A stretch of 64,000 nucleotides of DNA from Camellia lanceoleosa (Eukaryota; Streptophyta; Magnoliopsida; Ericales; Theaceae), in contig CM045770.1 in assembly GCA_025200525.1 (NCBI GenBank), positions 125,279,429 to 125,343,428 of the forward strand, written 5' to 3'. A program made the translations under genes and the position numbers. Each line of letters opens with the position of its first letter. The first letter of the stretch is position 1. Positions 1-11,045 of this stretch are shown here, piece by piece. The notes beneath the pieces were generated by a model. That model had not been told where the DNA came from, did no database searches, and worked only from the letters and a program-made list of their open reading frames with translations.

Positions 1-480
1 ACGGCGTTTTCGCCACTCAAGTTGGGGGCAGTTTGAATCAAGGGGCAAGCCGAGAAAAGGGCCGTTGTACCAGAAGTGATCCTGTTAGCCCTAATCCTGC
101 ACTTAGAAGAGATCAACCAAACCCGGCGACTGCCAATCCCTTTCTTGGTGCGCCCAAAGAAAATCCACAAGCCTTGAAGTACCAACCCCGAGGTCAGAGG
201 GTCTTCCACGCCCTCCACATGCCTTTATCAAAGCCTTTCCAAATCCTTGTTGGACAAGGGCACCTGAAGCCCCTGGAGCCGCAGCCACTACCAAAGAACC
301 TCCCTGTCACACACAACCCAGCCGACTACTGTGCCTTCCATCGTGAACCCCATGCTACCAATAATTGCTTAGTCTTCGCCATGAAGTCTGAGGATCTATT
401 TGACAACGGGTCATCCTCCGCCGAGCTCAAGAAAGTCTATCGGCCTTTGGGTCGATGAACTTGGGGATAATGTTATATGA
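1..480 (+). pseudogene. gag: gag, 3' end (upstream unit, cut by window edge)
   Basis: The frame is open from position 3 to a stop at 456-458 and matches the gag C-terminus of the next unit (from 12768). It contains the segment QGHLKPLEPQPLPKNLP, followed by a zinc-knuckle-like Cys/His cluster (YCAFHRE, HATNNC) and DLFDNG, the pattern of Tat-lineage capsid C-termini that bind nucleic acid. Compared with the second copy, single-base indels move the stop: the shared stop TGA after GATAATGTTATA lies at 478-480. The start of the gene is off the window. This is the last part of the only protein the element encodes. Confidence 0.75.
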
Positions 481-1594
481 GCGGGGATGAACCACTGCGG
501 CGTGCTCGATCAACTCGAGGCGGGAATGGCACGACCATTATGAGCAATGTGTAAATACCAGTTTTTGTGCTTTCTGACTTGGGTATTGGGTCAGTTTTTT
601 GCTACTTTGTTTTGAGTCTGTCCTTTTGTTTTGAGTCAGTCTCTTTTATTTTGGGTCTGTCTTGTTGTGTCGAGTCAGTCCTGTTGTATAGGAGTCAGAT
701 GATTCCGTGGGGGGTGTTACCTCGGACATCCATTTTGTTTTGTTTGTCCTTTTGCTTTGTTTTGAGTCTGTTTACGCGAGGAGTTATGCCATGAGATCTT
801 GAATGAAACAAAGATGATTTCCATACTCTCGCATTTGTTTCGCGTGTGCTAGTTATCTTAGGGATTTGAATGAAATGGCGATTGCATTCCTGCTCTCTTG
901 TGCCTTGAAGTCATTGTAATGACCTGAGTTTTTCAAAACTTTTTGAACACTGCGGTGAAAAACAAAGAGGAAGGAATTCCTCGGGATTTGCAAAACTTTG
1001 ATCAAACTGAGAGAAAGAAAGGCATGTTAAGCCCTTAATGAATGAAATCATGCTTGTTAGTGTGAGTACTGAGAAGGACCCTGGCTTTGATCCAGATTGA
1101 TCCTACATTGTCTTCAGCGCGAGCGATTTGCCACTTTCTTAAAAACTTTCAAAAAAATATTTTGCGCGGTCCTGCGAAGACATGTGTGGAATCGCTCTTG
1201 AGATTGCGCAGCTTAGGATCGCTCTCAGCCTCGAGACTCGACCCCCCTTTGCTTTCAAACCTTGAACTTGAATTCAGAAGGTTCAAAGGTCAATTACGAT
1301 GTGAGGCCTGTGTGGCGGTTGAAGCGACCCTCGAACAAGAGGCACCAAAGTCAGATCAAGAAGGTCAGACCTCATCAGAAGAAGCTTGCAAAGCTAGATC
1401 AGAAGCACCCCTCGAACTAGGGGCAAAAACGTCTGATGTGCTCGAAGAGCCGGAAGATGGATCCTTCTACGAGTCAATACAGCAGTCATTTTCCTGGATT
1501 CAGATAACCTCAGAATCTCAAACCATTCAACATGGACAAAGTTACACTTTTACCCTTTGAGAGGCTCATTTGGGCGAAAACGACCGAAGGCAAA

Positions 1595-1631
1595 AGTTAG
1601 AGCAAAGAAAAAGACAAAAAAAGAAGAAAAG

Positions 1632-1667
<36 letters not shown>

Positions 1668-1745
1668 AATGAAAAAAGACGAAAAGAAAATGTAAAAAAA
1701 AAAGAAAGAAGAAAAGAATTGAAAAGAAAAACAAAGCTACAAGGT
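1595..1745 (+). repeat. A-rich purine tract with short flanking direct repeat
   Basis: The tract is almost all A and G, including an uninterrupted run of about 37 A. It lies between two copies of the phrase GCAAAAGTTAGAGCA (near 1590 and 1769). The second unit has the same tract (14365-14515) but with different run lengths, as expected for slippage. A lysine-rich open frame across it is only a translation of the tract. Confidence 0.8.
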
Positions 1746-3925
1746 CGAAAACCCTAACAGCGCCTTGGCAAAAGTTAGAGCATAAAAGGAGAGGTTAAAT
1801 ACCCGAGTGTACCTTAACCCGAACTACGTAAGGCTTGATTCCCATCTTTGGGATCGTAGGCAACTTCATTACGAAGTCCGGTAGTAAAACAATTCAAATT
1901 CAATTGTGTCCATGTGATGGTTTGACCATCTTTGCCTCCTCTGTCCGAGAGTCAGTTGTGTTCATCGCTCTGAGGACTGACTACAATGTACTGCGGTGCC
2001 ATTCAAACAAGGGGCAACTTTCCGTTGCCATTCATGCGCCGCGGTGCCGTTCAAACAAGGGGCAACTTTCCGTTGCCATGCAACCCTCCTCAAGCAAGGG
2101 GCAGTTTTCCTCCAGATTCGAGGTTGTGCATCTCAAGAGTAGGTTCCGCGCTTGTTGAGCATTGGCCGTTTGCAAAAATAGTTTTTGAGAATTTTTTATT
2201 GGGGTTGACTAATTTTCTCGAAAATTGTTTCATTTTCCAAAACTGGACCATTTTCTTGGACCCAAAAAAGGAAAATTTTCAGTGCTCATAGCCTGAACTA
2301 CATGATTTCAAATCAAAAATCGAACAAGCATGTTAATCTAACTCCCATTTTGGCCAAAATTTTTAGAGAAAGCCAAAACAAAATGGTCAAAATGATGAAC
2401 TAGGGGGCAGTTGAGTCGGTGTTCTGTCTTTCCTCTATTATCACCATACTTGCGAAAAGGCACCATACTGCCAAGAAGGGCACTCTACGCTAGAAAAGGG
2501 CACCATCAAGCAAATCACAAATGGGAAAGCTCTCTCACATCCTCCAAGCAACGAGGTATCAAGCCAAGTGCGAAGCACGAACTGGAATGGGGCCAGACAT
2601 TACACTCCCTCATCTGGACAGATCTGCTCACGTCCAAACTCCCCAGCAGGGCATCATCGACCGATGTCAGCAGACGGTTACATACCCATTTGTAGCACAA
2701 CCCCTGTGGGAGGACTTCACTAGCTGCGTCTGAAGAAAAAGGATCTAGTGAATGCTAGGGGCTGAGCCCACAACTTGTGTTTATCCATCAACCACCGGGG
2801 AGGGATGAAAAATGAGAGATTGAAGAATAGAGATGTGCGATGAGAGGAAAAGTTAGAAAAGGGCTTTTGAAAAAAGCGAGCTTGAGGGCGAGTGATGTGA
2901 GAACCACAAATGAGAAAGGGTGGGAAACACTACCCGTAACAGGCTCCTGTGCACGCGTCCGAGTGTCGTGTCTTTTTGTTTTATCTCGATCCTTGTTTTG
3001 AGTCGTCTCGAGTGTTACTCGATGTGTCTAGGTTGTGTGCCTTCGCTTTCTTGTTGAGTCGTAGTGTCTTTGTATTGATCGTAGGCTCAATACCCGATTG
3101 AGAACTTATGCTCACTCTCAATTTCAAAAAAAATCATTTTGTGCTCAAAGTGCCGTGCGTTCTCCACATTTGTGCAAAAGCAATTTGTTCTTTCATAAAA
3201 CCACGAGTTCAACCCAGTCATGTGAGAACAGTGAAACCGGGACCTATCTGAAGCTATGAGTTTCTTTGCCAAGCAAAAGCAAAAAGGAAAATGTCGGGCA
3301 TCCGAGTTTGTTCCAACTTGATGAAGTTCGAGACTATATTCCGTGTGTACCTCTTCAGAACTTGCCAATGTTCCGAAGTATGAGTGTGCCTCTACCTCAA
3401 GTTCAAAATCAAGTCTACCTCAAGCCGAATGGCGATCGAAGTGCTCTCCACAGTACCATTCCTGCGAGGCATCTTGGGCGTGTTTGCGATGAGTTCCTAG
3501 GAGACCAAGCTGCGACGGTGGAAACTAGAGTTCGAATGGCGTGGCCTAGAAGCATAAAGGTTCGGGATTTCGAGACTAAAGTCTGGTTTAAATACCGAGT
3601 GTCCTCGTCTTGAAAGTTGTATGGAAGGCCCATAGGTTGAGAAAGCGTGTATGCACCTCAATTCTGGATACTGAACCAACCTAGTCCGTCACCCCGTTGG
3701 AGAATAGGGAAAGTTGTGAATATGATCAGGAAAACAAGCGGCGTGTAGCTCCTACGTCTGATGTTATCTCTCGCCAATTTGAGCAGGTGTGCCCTTTTTA
3801 ATTGAGCATGTTGTGAAGTCCTCTAAGAGGCAAACCGTCGGGGCACAGTACGTATTCTTTGTCCCTCTATTGCATAGAGTGCGAGCTTTCATATACACTT
3901 TGTTGTTGCATGCGTGCAGCGCATC

Positions 3926-4056
3926 ATTATGATTCATGCATAGAATATGCTTGTTTTCGATTCCGCATAGAATATGGTTTACATGTTTCATGCATAGAAT
4001 ATGCTTGCTTTCAATATTGCATAGAGAATGCCCCCATACTTGCATAGAAGATGCAT
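3926..4056 (+). repeat. Short palindromic repeats GCATAGAATATGC
   Basis: Four to five degenerate copies of GCATAGAATATGC, spaced about 25-35 bases apart. Each is a small inverted repeat (GCAT, spacer, ATGC). They sit just upstream of the 49-base hairpin repeats and recur in the second unit at about 16758-16885. Confidence 0.7.
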
Positions 4057-4149
4057 TTTATCACACTTTCTTGTGCATTTTATCTCGCTCGCACTGTCTT
4101 GTGCACTTACACTTTGTATCTCACTCGCGCTGTTTTGCGTATCGCGCTG

Positions 4150-4770
4150 TTTAGTGCATTTCAAATCAATCGTATTTGTTTAGCGTATCGCTATTTAGTG
4201 CATTTCAAATCAATCGCCATTTAGCGTGTCGTATTTGCTTAGTGCATTTCAAATCAATCACGCTGTTTAGCGTATCGCACTATCTTGTGCATTTCAAATC
4301 ATTCGCGCTATTTTGCGCATCGCACTATTTTGTGCAGTTTATCATTCGCGCTATCTTGCGCACCTCAATCGCACTGTTTTGTGCAGTTTATCATTCGCGC
4401 TATCTTGCGCACCTCAATCGTACTATTTTGTGCAGTTTACATTCGCGCTATTTTGCGCACCACAATCGCACTGTTTTGTGCAGTTAATCAATCGCGCTAT
4501 TTTGCGCACCTCAATCGCACTGTCTTGTGCATTTCAAATCGATCGCGCTGTTTTGCGTATCGCACTGTTTTGTGCAGTTTATCAATCGCGCTATTTTGCG
4601 CACCTCAATCGCACTGTCTTGTGCATTTCAAATCGATCCTTGTTTTTTGATCGCCTTTATCTTGTGCATTTCAAACGATCGCTATTGTTTTGCGTGTCGC
4701 CTTGTCTTGTGCATTTCAAATCAATCGTATTTGTTTAGCGTGTCGCACTATTTTGTGCACTATATATCAT
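4150..4770 (+). repeat. Tandem array, about 49-base monomer made of two mini-hairpins
   Basis: Roughly ten or more degenerate monomers. Each holds two imperfect palindromes, CGCGCTATTTTGCGC and CGCACTGTTTTGTGC, joined by short AT-rich links such as AGTTTATCA and ACCTCAAT; upstream monomers are more divergent (GTGCATTTCAAATCAATCG). Tat-lineage elements are known to carry tandem repeats in their 3' untranslated region. The matching block in the second unit is near 16910-17590 and is heavily altered by small indels. Confidence 0.8.
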
Positions 4771-5117
4771 TCGACCGACGAATCGCGCGGTATCGTATCT
4801 TCTCCGGTGTGAGACGCGGCGAAATTGAATGATTCTCCGCATTCCTAACCGCATGAGATGTAGTTGTTTGCTTTGCATTCTTGCTTAAAATGTTGCATCT
4901 ATTTGTCAATACCGCTTCATTCTGACTTGCCGCACTTGCATGATCATCTGGCTTCTTGCATATCATTTGCATTTTGCCCCCTTGCCTGAGGGCACGCCTG
5001 CGGGCACATATCTTTGTTTATCTTGTATGATTGTCTAAGTCTTCGGCCTTGTCAAAAATGGGTCGTCTCTGGGCTTTGACATTCACTCCCGTCACTTCTT
5101 GACTTCCGAGTTCTGTC

Positions 5118-5130
5118 AAAGAGGGGCAAC
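5118..5130 (+). other. Polypurine tract, 3' LTR primer
   Basis: AAAGAGGGGCAAC lies directly before the LTR start TGTAGACACC. Purine tracts in this position prime plus-strand DNA synthesis in LTR retrotransposons. The same tract precedes the second LTR at 17952-17964. Confidence 0.75.
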
Positions 5131-5476
5131 TGTAGACACCCCATTTTTGACCGACCTTAAGACTCAGACGTCACCGGTTGAGTGCTCGGTGATGTTGCAT
5201 CATGTGCTTGTTCAAGAGTTTCAGAGTCGCGGCCGTGCGCCCTGCCTCCGGACTCCCGAACCCTTTTCTCTACCTTGTCTCGGTTTGCGAACCAGGCTCG
5301 GTTTTCTCTGTTTTCTTTCCCGAGGGAAGGGAGTGGTCCTGTAGACTATCTCCCGGTGGCCGTGAGCTGCATTTCGTGGCCGTAGGCCATTCTGCCCATT
5401 TCGGAGCCCGGTTCCCGGTTTTCGGAGCCGTCAGGCCGCGTGCCTCGGCTCGGGACCGCCCAACCATCTCCGAGTT

Positions 5477-5960
5477 CTCCGGTTTTTGGCATGTGCCTCT
5501 GTTTTAGTGTTCAGAGGACACTGGGGTCGCAGATGCCCACTTCGCAGCCGAACACCACTTCCGGTGCCCCGGCGACCCATTTTCGGGACCCCAAACCGAG
5601 CAGTTTTGGTCGAAGCTTTTTTTGCATCGGCCTTCTCCGGTTTTTGGCGGAGACCTCTGTTTAATATTTCGAGAACCACAGGGCCCCGATGCCCACTTCG
5701 TGGCCGTATGCCACTTTCGGTGCTCATAGCCGGTTTTCGGGACCCCAAACCGAGCGGTTTTGGTCCCGAGCATTCATTTCGCATCCATTTTCTCCGGTTT
5801 TTGGCAGGTACCTCTGTTTTGTCATTTCAGAGGACACTGGGGTCGCAGATACCCACTTCGCTGCCGAACACCACTTCCTATGACCCATTTTCGGGATCCC
5901 GATTTGCTCGGTTTTGGCCCCGAACGTTCATTTCTCATTAGTTTTTGTTCAAACTTGGCA
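5477..5960 (+). repeat. Tandem repeat, about 157-base unit, three copies
   Basis: Units begin CTCCGGTTTTTGGC at 5477, 5635 and 5792, with a fourth partial unit near 5940. Each continues through CCTCTGTTTT, AGGACACTGGGGTCGCAGA, a CCACTTC phrase and TTTTCGGGACCCCAAACC. Matching units in LTR copy 2 lie at about 18294-18780. Confidence 0.85.
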
Positions 5961-6129
5961 GGTACCTCTGTTTCAACACCAGGAAGATCACTGGGGGGTG
6001 GGAGGCCAGCAATTATCCCAGATAACCAGTTTCGCTCCTCCGGAGCCCGTTTTGCTCACTTCCGGGCCAATGTTGAACACCTTGGGGGTATTTTCTTCCA
6101 ACCAAAGTTACATATCTGTGATCAGGACA

Positions 6130-6440
6130 CCTGGGAGGACCCTACCAACTACTGGTCGGCCAGAAACTGTGAGTTTCATTTTTGGGCCTCTCCTTCAAGC
6201 TCTATGTTGTGGCTCTTGGTTCAATGTTGCCAAATTCCGACCTTGGAACCTTGTTCTACACATATGGGAGGACACTTTGGTATGGTGGTCGGCCAGAAAT
6301 TGTGCCTTTCATTTTTGGGCCTCTCCTTCAAGCTCTATGTTGTGACTCCTGGTTCAGTGTTGCCAAATTCCGACCCTGGGGCCTTATTCTACACACATGG
6401 GAGGACACTCTTGTATGGTGGTCGGCCAGAAATTTTGAAG
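6130..6440 (+). repeat. Tandem repeat, about 132-base unit, just over two copies
   Basis: The phrase TTTTTGGGCCTCTCCTTCAA recurs 132 bases apart (near 6179 and 6311), each followed by GCTCTATGTTGTG, GCCAAATTCCGACC, GGGAGGACAC and GGTCGGCCAGAAA. The upstream flank is a partial third copy. The matching block is 18940-19240. Confidence 0.85.
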
Positions 6441-6454
6441 TTGGTTTTTTTGAG

Positions 6455-6515
6455 GTGGCTGGCCGGCCATAGGAGGTGGCTGGCCGGCCATGGTGGGTGG
6501 CTGGCCGGCCACCTT
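6455..6515 (+). repeat. Cluster of GGCTGGCCGGCCA palindromes
   Basis: Three copies of TGGCTGGCCGGCCA-like sequence (8-base core GGCCGGCC), about 25 bases apart. The second LTR has the cluster at 19255-19335 with one more copy. The cluster lies roughly 150-200 bases before the probable transcription start, so a regulatory role is possible but unproven. Confidence 0.75.
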
Positions 6516-7849
6516 GAGCAAAATTACTGCAGCCAGATTCTTGCTTCTGACTGTCATTTGTCAGGATATCTTCCAACATATCCCGGGGCATCCGGGGGAT
6601 ATTTCGGGAGGGAAAGATTGGGTGCTTTCCCTCCCCTTTTACACCCCACTTCTTGCCTATTTGAAGGCCCCTCCCCCTCCTTCTTCAAGGTTGGAAGAAA
6701 TCTCTTCAAGAACACCAAGGCAAAAACCTCCATCTCCATAGCTAAAAACTCCAAAAAGCTTCAAGTTCTTGCTTGATTCCTTCATCAACCCTAAGCCTCA
6801 CCATTCCAACTTCGATTCCAGCAGCAAGGAAGTGAATTTCAGAGATTGAGAAGCCACAAATCCAAGCCAAGAAGCAAAGAAAGACAAGTCTTCAAGGGTA
6901 AGTATTCAAAACCAACTTTTAGGGCATTTTCTTGATCCTTTTCTATACTTTAATTGGTTGAGAATTGGGGCTCCGACCCCTACTACTTTTGTGCTTAAAA
7001 TGAGCCGCTCTACAACTTTGTAGAAGGGCCCGACCTCATTTGGTGTTTGTATACACTAGTTCCTTCAATATTCTTCAAGTTGGTAACATTTTTGCATGCT
7101 AAAATTGACCTATTTGTGTTGGTTTTTGGGGGTCCGAACCCTACTTATTTTGTGCTTAAAATGAGCCTATCTACAACATTGTAGATAGGCTCAACTTCAT
7201 TTGGCCTTTGTATCTACCACCTCCTTCAAATTTCATCAAGTGTGCCACTTTTTGCATGCAATTTTTGACCTATTTGTGTTTGGTTTTAGGACTTCAACCC
7301 CTACTGGTTTTAGTCTTATTTTGACCCCCTTTACATGTTTCATGAAGAAGGTTTGGTCATTTGGTGTATAGATTGCATGTCTTAGGTTATACCCTCTTGT
7401 GGCTTCATTTTTGCCTTCTATTTCTAGCATATTTGTCTTATGATTTAGAGGCTGCCATCTTCTGCATATATGCTTATTTTTGGGCCCTCTTTCATGTTGT
7501 AGAAGAAAATTTTTCTATTTGAATTTTCTATATACTACTTGCTTTGAAAATCCTCTCTTTTACCGTATTCTTGCGAGCTATCGTTGCCATATCTATGCTT
7601 GCATTTTGGCCATGTTTATTACTGAAAAAATGCCATATTTGGGACTGCCTTGCTACTGTTCTTGCTGCCATGATCATATTTTGCATGTATAGCATGGCTA
7701 TAGGCCATTTCGGGGCTTAATTTCGCACTTTCGGGATGAATGCATGCTTCGGGTGTCGTTTCGATTTGTTTCGGGGCTGTTTTCCCCTTTATTTAGGTGC
7801 TGAAATTCCATTGCCATGCTTGCATATCATTTCCCGGGCCATTCGTATC

Positions 7850-8530
7850 ATTTTTGCATTGCCTCGGTTTGCGTGCCAATGGGCACGCATTTCGAGGCAC
7901 CCCATTCTTATCATTCCGGCAGCCTATGTGAGTGTGGTTGAGGCCCTCTCATGTTGGCGTAAGCCCAATTCGCATTTTCATGCTTGTATATCATCGCCTC
8001 GATTTGCGGCGCTACCAGGCACGCACTTCGAGGCTCCCGATTTTCATTCTTTCATCATCGCCTCGATTTGCGCGCCTGCGGGCACGCGTTTCGAGGAACT
8101 TCGGTTTTATCCGATTTTCATTCTTTCATCATCGCCTCGATTTGCGCGCCTGTGGGCACGCACTTCGAGGCACTTCGATTTTATCCGATTTTCATTCTTT
8201 CATCATCGCCTCGGTTTGCGTGTCCGTGTGCACGCATTTCAAGGCACTTCGGTTTTATCCGATTTTGCTTCGTACATCATCGCCTCGGTTTGCGTGCCCG
8301 TGTGCACGCATTTCGAGGCACTCTGTTTTATCCGGTTTATATTTCATCATCGCCTCAATTTGCGTGCCAATGGGCACGCATTTCGAGGCACCCCATTCTT
8401 CTCATTCCGGCATCCTATGTGAGTGTGGCTGAGGCCCCCTTCATGTTGGTGTAAGTCCATCATTACATTTCGCGTGTCATTCCGCATTGCCTCGGTTTGC
8501 GTGCCCGTGGACACGCATTTCGAGGCATCT
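7850..8530 (+). repeat. Tandem array, about 72-base hairpin monomer
   Basis: Six well-kept monomers from about 7985 to 8420 and divergent ones on both sides (near 7855 and 8485). Each has CATCGCCTCGATTTGCG, then a GGCACGC phrase, then TTCGAGGCACTTCG and TTTTATCCGATTTTCATT. GCCTCG and CGAGGC in the same monomer are reverse complements, so every monomer can fold into a stem of about 40 bases. Matching block: 20640-21310. Confidence 0.85.
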
Positions 8531-10178
8531 CGTTTTCATAGCATTGAGCATGCTAGGTTGTATATTAGTTGCATTTCATGCATATCATGCATATCGCACA
8601 GGAAACGAGGTACATTCCGTACTCCGAGTGACGGAGTGTGTCTCAATTCCCCAGTCACCGACACTCCGGATTACCCATGATGGAGTTAGGTTTTGTTGTA
8701 GCATTCATATGCATTCATCCCATATTGAGTTGTGCAATTCGATTCCTCGGCCATCATGCATCGATGTGCGTGATTGGTGGCACGAGGATCGAGGCATACA
8801 TATTTGTGAAATACATTGCTATGCCCTTTTCTGCTCTCTGTTGCGGCAAAATCAACAATCAACAACTTTTCGAGGTCGGCACGCATTTAGAAAAATTGCA
8901 AGCGAGGCTAATCAGGGCATCCCAGTGGATTTCTGCGCCAAGCAGCCCAGCATATACCATTCATCAGAAGCGAGGCAGTCCCTGGCTTGCACGCCAGTTT
9001 TAATTCTTTTGTAATTAATTTGTTAATTAATTAGAATTTGTATTATTTCGGACTGTATATTCTTTTATTCGGGTTTGTATTATTATTTATTCGGACCCTC
9101 TGCGCGAGGGCATAAATGTAATAAGGGTGTGTGAGTGTGATGTATGTCTTCCTAACCCCATTTCTTTCTCCTTTATTTATCCGCTTTGGATGGTTAGATA
9201 TAGGGCATATTTCGATTAGCATACAAAGATGACAAAGATGTTTGCATCATTCATCTCAGATTGCATGCATCGGTTCGCATCATACAAACCGCATTTGTAT
9301 TTCAATTCTAAGTTGAATACATGTTAGCCGTTGCATTTCATATGTCATCTTTAGAATAGCCGAGCTTTATAGTTGTATTTTTGCATGTGTTGCATTAGGC
9401 ATTCTCAGATATTTTAGGATCATGCATGATTTCTAATCGCTTTTGTTTTGGCTGGGAGTACTAGGTGAGTTTTATGCTTTAGCATCCTTGCATGCGTGTG
9501 AGTGTTGCCATGATAGCATGCTTGCCATGAGGCTAACTGCTTATGTGATATAACTGCCTTGAATGCCTGTGGGTGGAGGTTGAGTTATCTGAATCGGGAC
9601 AATGCGCTGACTGTTTGTTTTAAGCCCACTAGATAGTGGCAAAATCATGTTTTCTAAGCCCACCTGAGGGTGGCAAATCCGCATTTTAGCCTACCTGCGG
9701 GTAGCACCTTCACACAATTTTCAAACAAACAAACACGAAATGTTTTGTTCCAATTCAGACGGCCATTTATACTTGTTTCTCATGAGCATCACATAGTAAT
9801 CTAGGCTAATAACCGGGATAAGAACTCACAATGTTTTCAAAAATAGATATCATGGTTAGTAGAGGCCGGTCTTTGACCGGGCGAGAGGGGGTGCTCACGA
9901 TGTGACCTTCCCTAATCGTACCCAAGTTCCCGAGCCAACTTTGGTGATGATGGACACGTGGCCTTTTGGCACCGAGTCAGGGTTTCCTAAATTTCCCATT
10001 TTAAAATATTTAGGTGGCGACTCTGTTATCTGGCAAAGCAGTCCATGTTTGGCACTTCTTTCAAAAAATCTGTTTTCCTTCAAAACGATTTGCCAGATTG
10101 GGACTCTTTGGTTCAAGATTTGGAACCGCAACAAAATCGAGTCCGAATGGCGAGGCCCCATGGGCGTTATTACGATTC

Positions 10179-10192
10179 TGGCGACATTGGGA
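10179..10192 (+). other. Primer-binding site, damaged copy
   Basis: TGGCGACATTGGGA sits where the second unit has TGGCGACTCTGCTGGGGA. The difference is a short loss around CTCTGCTG. The loss removes CHG-context bases, so it may be a base-calling error. Confidence 0.6.
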
Positions 10193-11045
10193 TTTAGAGA
10201 ACTTGACTCGAACTCATGATATCTAGTTTTGACTACGCTTGTGTGTTTCTTTGCATTGCATTTGCATTGGTGCGCCTAGGACACCGTGTTTGCCATCTGC
10301 TATTCCTGAGCGGTTTGCCGGAGGCTTGTCTTGTCAAGGCATGTCCATAAGGTCGACCGATTACGGCTCACAAGATGGGAACACAAACCCCGGTTTTGCC
10401 GGGGCACCCTTTTTGACCATTCGACCTAGTGCATATTCGGATCCATAGTGACCATTCCAAACTAGGACATGTTGCTTACCCGTTTATAGGTTGTTTGAAG
10501 CCGCTGCGTGCGTAGTGAACCCCTAGTTCCTGACGAAATAGGACAGGGAAACCCTACCCCAACATAGGGGTGTTTTGGCTCTCACTTACCTGTTATGTGC
10601 TTGTTAGAGTGCGCCTCTACAGGGAATGCATGTATCAGTTTATGAGTTTGAGCATCAGTTCATGGGCACCAATTCAAGATTTTGGGTATCGAACTGGCAT
10701 CGAGATTTGGTGGAACTGGTTTTACCGAGGGTATCACCACTGAGCGTAATTTTAGGGGCAGAATTCAAGAGAGAGCACACTCATTCAGCTTTTGTTCAGA
10801 CTGCTCGTGAAATCAGTTGAGATGCTACATGTTTTCTTTTGCTAGGTAGTCCCGAACCATAGCTTTAGAAGGCTCCACTATCCCCTGTACATTGGACTAA
10901 TCTTGATAGACCGATTAGGTCGAAATTCAATTCAAGGAAACCAAGTGTTCTTCACGAGGCAAGGCAAAGAAAGGCTACCAGGCTCTCGGTTCATCCGATC
11001 CGTCACCACCAACACATCACCTTTGTTCGGACTCAACAGACCGTG
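10193..11045 (+). other. Leader between primer site and gag
   Basis: About 850 bases with short open frames in no consistent phase and no domain I recognise. The matching leader in the second unit is 22975-23813, and the two can be aligned throughout. Contains CCCCGGTTTTGCCGGGG (10389-10405), a perfect stem with a short loop that is kept in both units (23172-23188) and could be an RNA structure in the genomic transcript. Confidence 0.55.

Larger units (their letters stand above)
481..5117 (+). other. Noncoding 3' internal region of the upstream unit
   Basis: About 4.6 kb between the gag stop and the purine tract, where autonomous Tat elements would carry protease, reverse transcriptase, RNase H and integrase. 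I find none of those motifs in any frame. An open stretch at 1087-1560 is acidic and Ser/Glu-rich, has no recognisable domain, and is broken in the second copy, so I do not call it a gene. The region contains an A-rich tract, two tandem-repeat blocks and polypyrimidine runs such as repeats of TTTTGAGTCTGTC near 600-770. The matching region of the next unit is 13246-17951. Confidence 0.6.
5131..10173 (+). mobile_element. Long terminal repeat, copy 1 (about 5.04 kb)
   Basis: It starts TGTAGACACCCCATTTTTG after the purine tract and ends just before the primer-binding site at 10179. It is collinear with 17965-22951. Contents in order: three 157-base repeats, two 132-base repeats, a GGCCGGCC cluster, a probable leader region after CTATTTGAAGGCCCC (6659-6673, a weak TATA-like position), two to three 180-base degenerate repeats (6960-7330) with ATGAGCC and TTGACCTATTTGTGTT phrases, a 72-base hairpin array, and an AT-rich 3' part. 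At 5 kb it is unusually long for a plant LTR but within the range known for Ogre-like elements. The end is uncertain by a few bases because this copy has lost bases near the primer site. Confidence 0.85.

Noticed and set aside
1087..1560. 157-residue acidic open frame after gag
   Set aside because: No known domain, and the matching stretch of the second unit (about 13870-14320) is broken. It may be worn coding sequence but cannot be supported as a gene.
1557..1757. Lysine-rich open frame
   Set aside because: It is a translation of an A-rich tract of variable length; the second unit has different run lengths and a different frame.
3926..4770. CRISPR-like spacing of palindromic repeats
   Set aside because: Spacers are themselves repeated and the setting is a plant retrotransposon; CRISPR arrays are prokaryotic.
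4176..4832. Overlapping Cys/Arg-rich open frames
   Set aside because: Translations of the 49-base hairpin array, not proteins.
7480..7692. 70-residue Cys-rich frame in LTR copy 1
   Set aside because: In the second LTR a one-base change alters the C-terminal half of the frame; no domain and no gene context inside an LTR.
7736..8454. Three overlapping long open frames in LTR copy 1
   Set aside because: All three are open only because a 72-base repeat (a multiple of three) is read in each phase; repeats of phrases such as SSPRFA and FHHRL reflect the DNA repeat.
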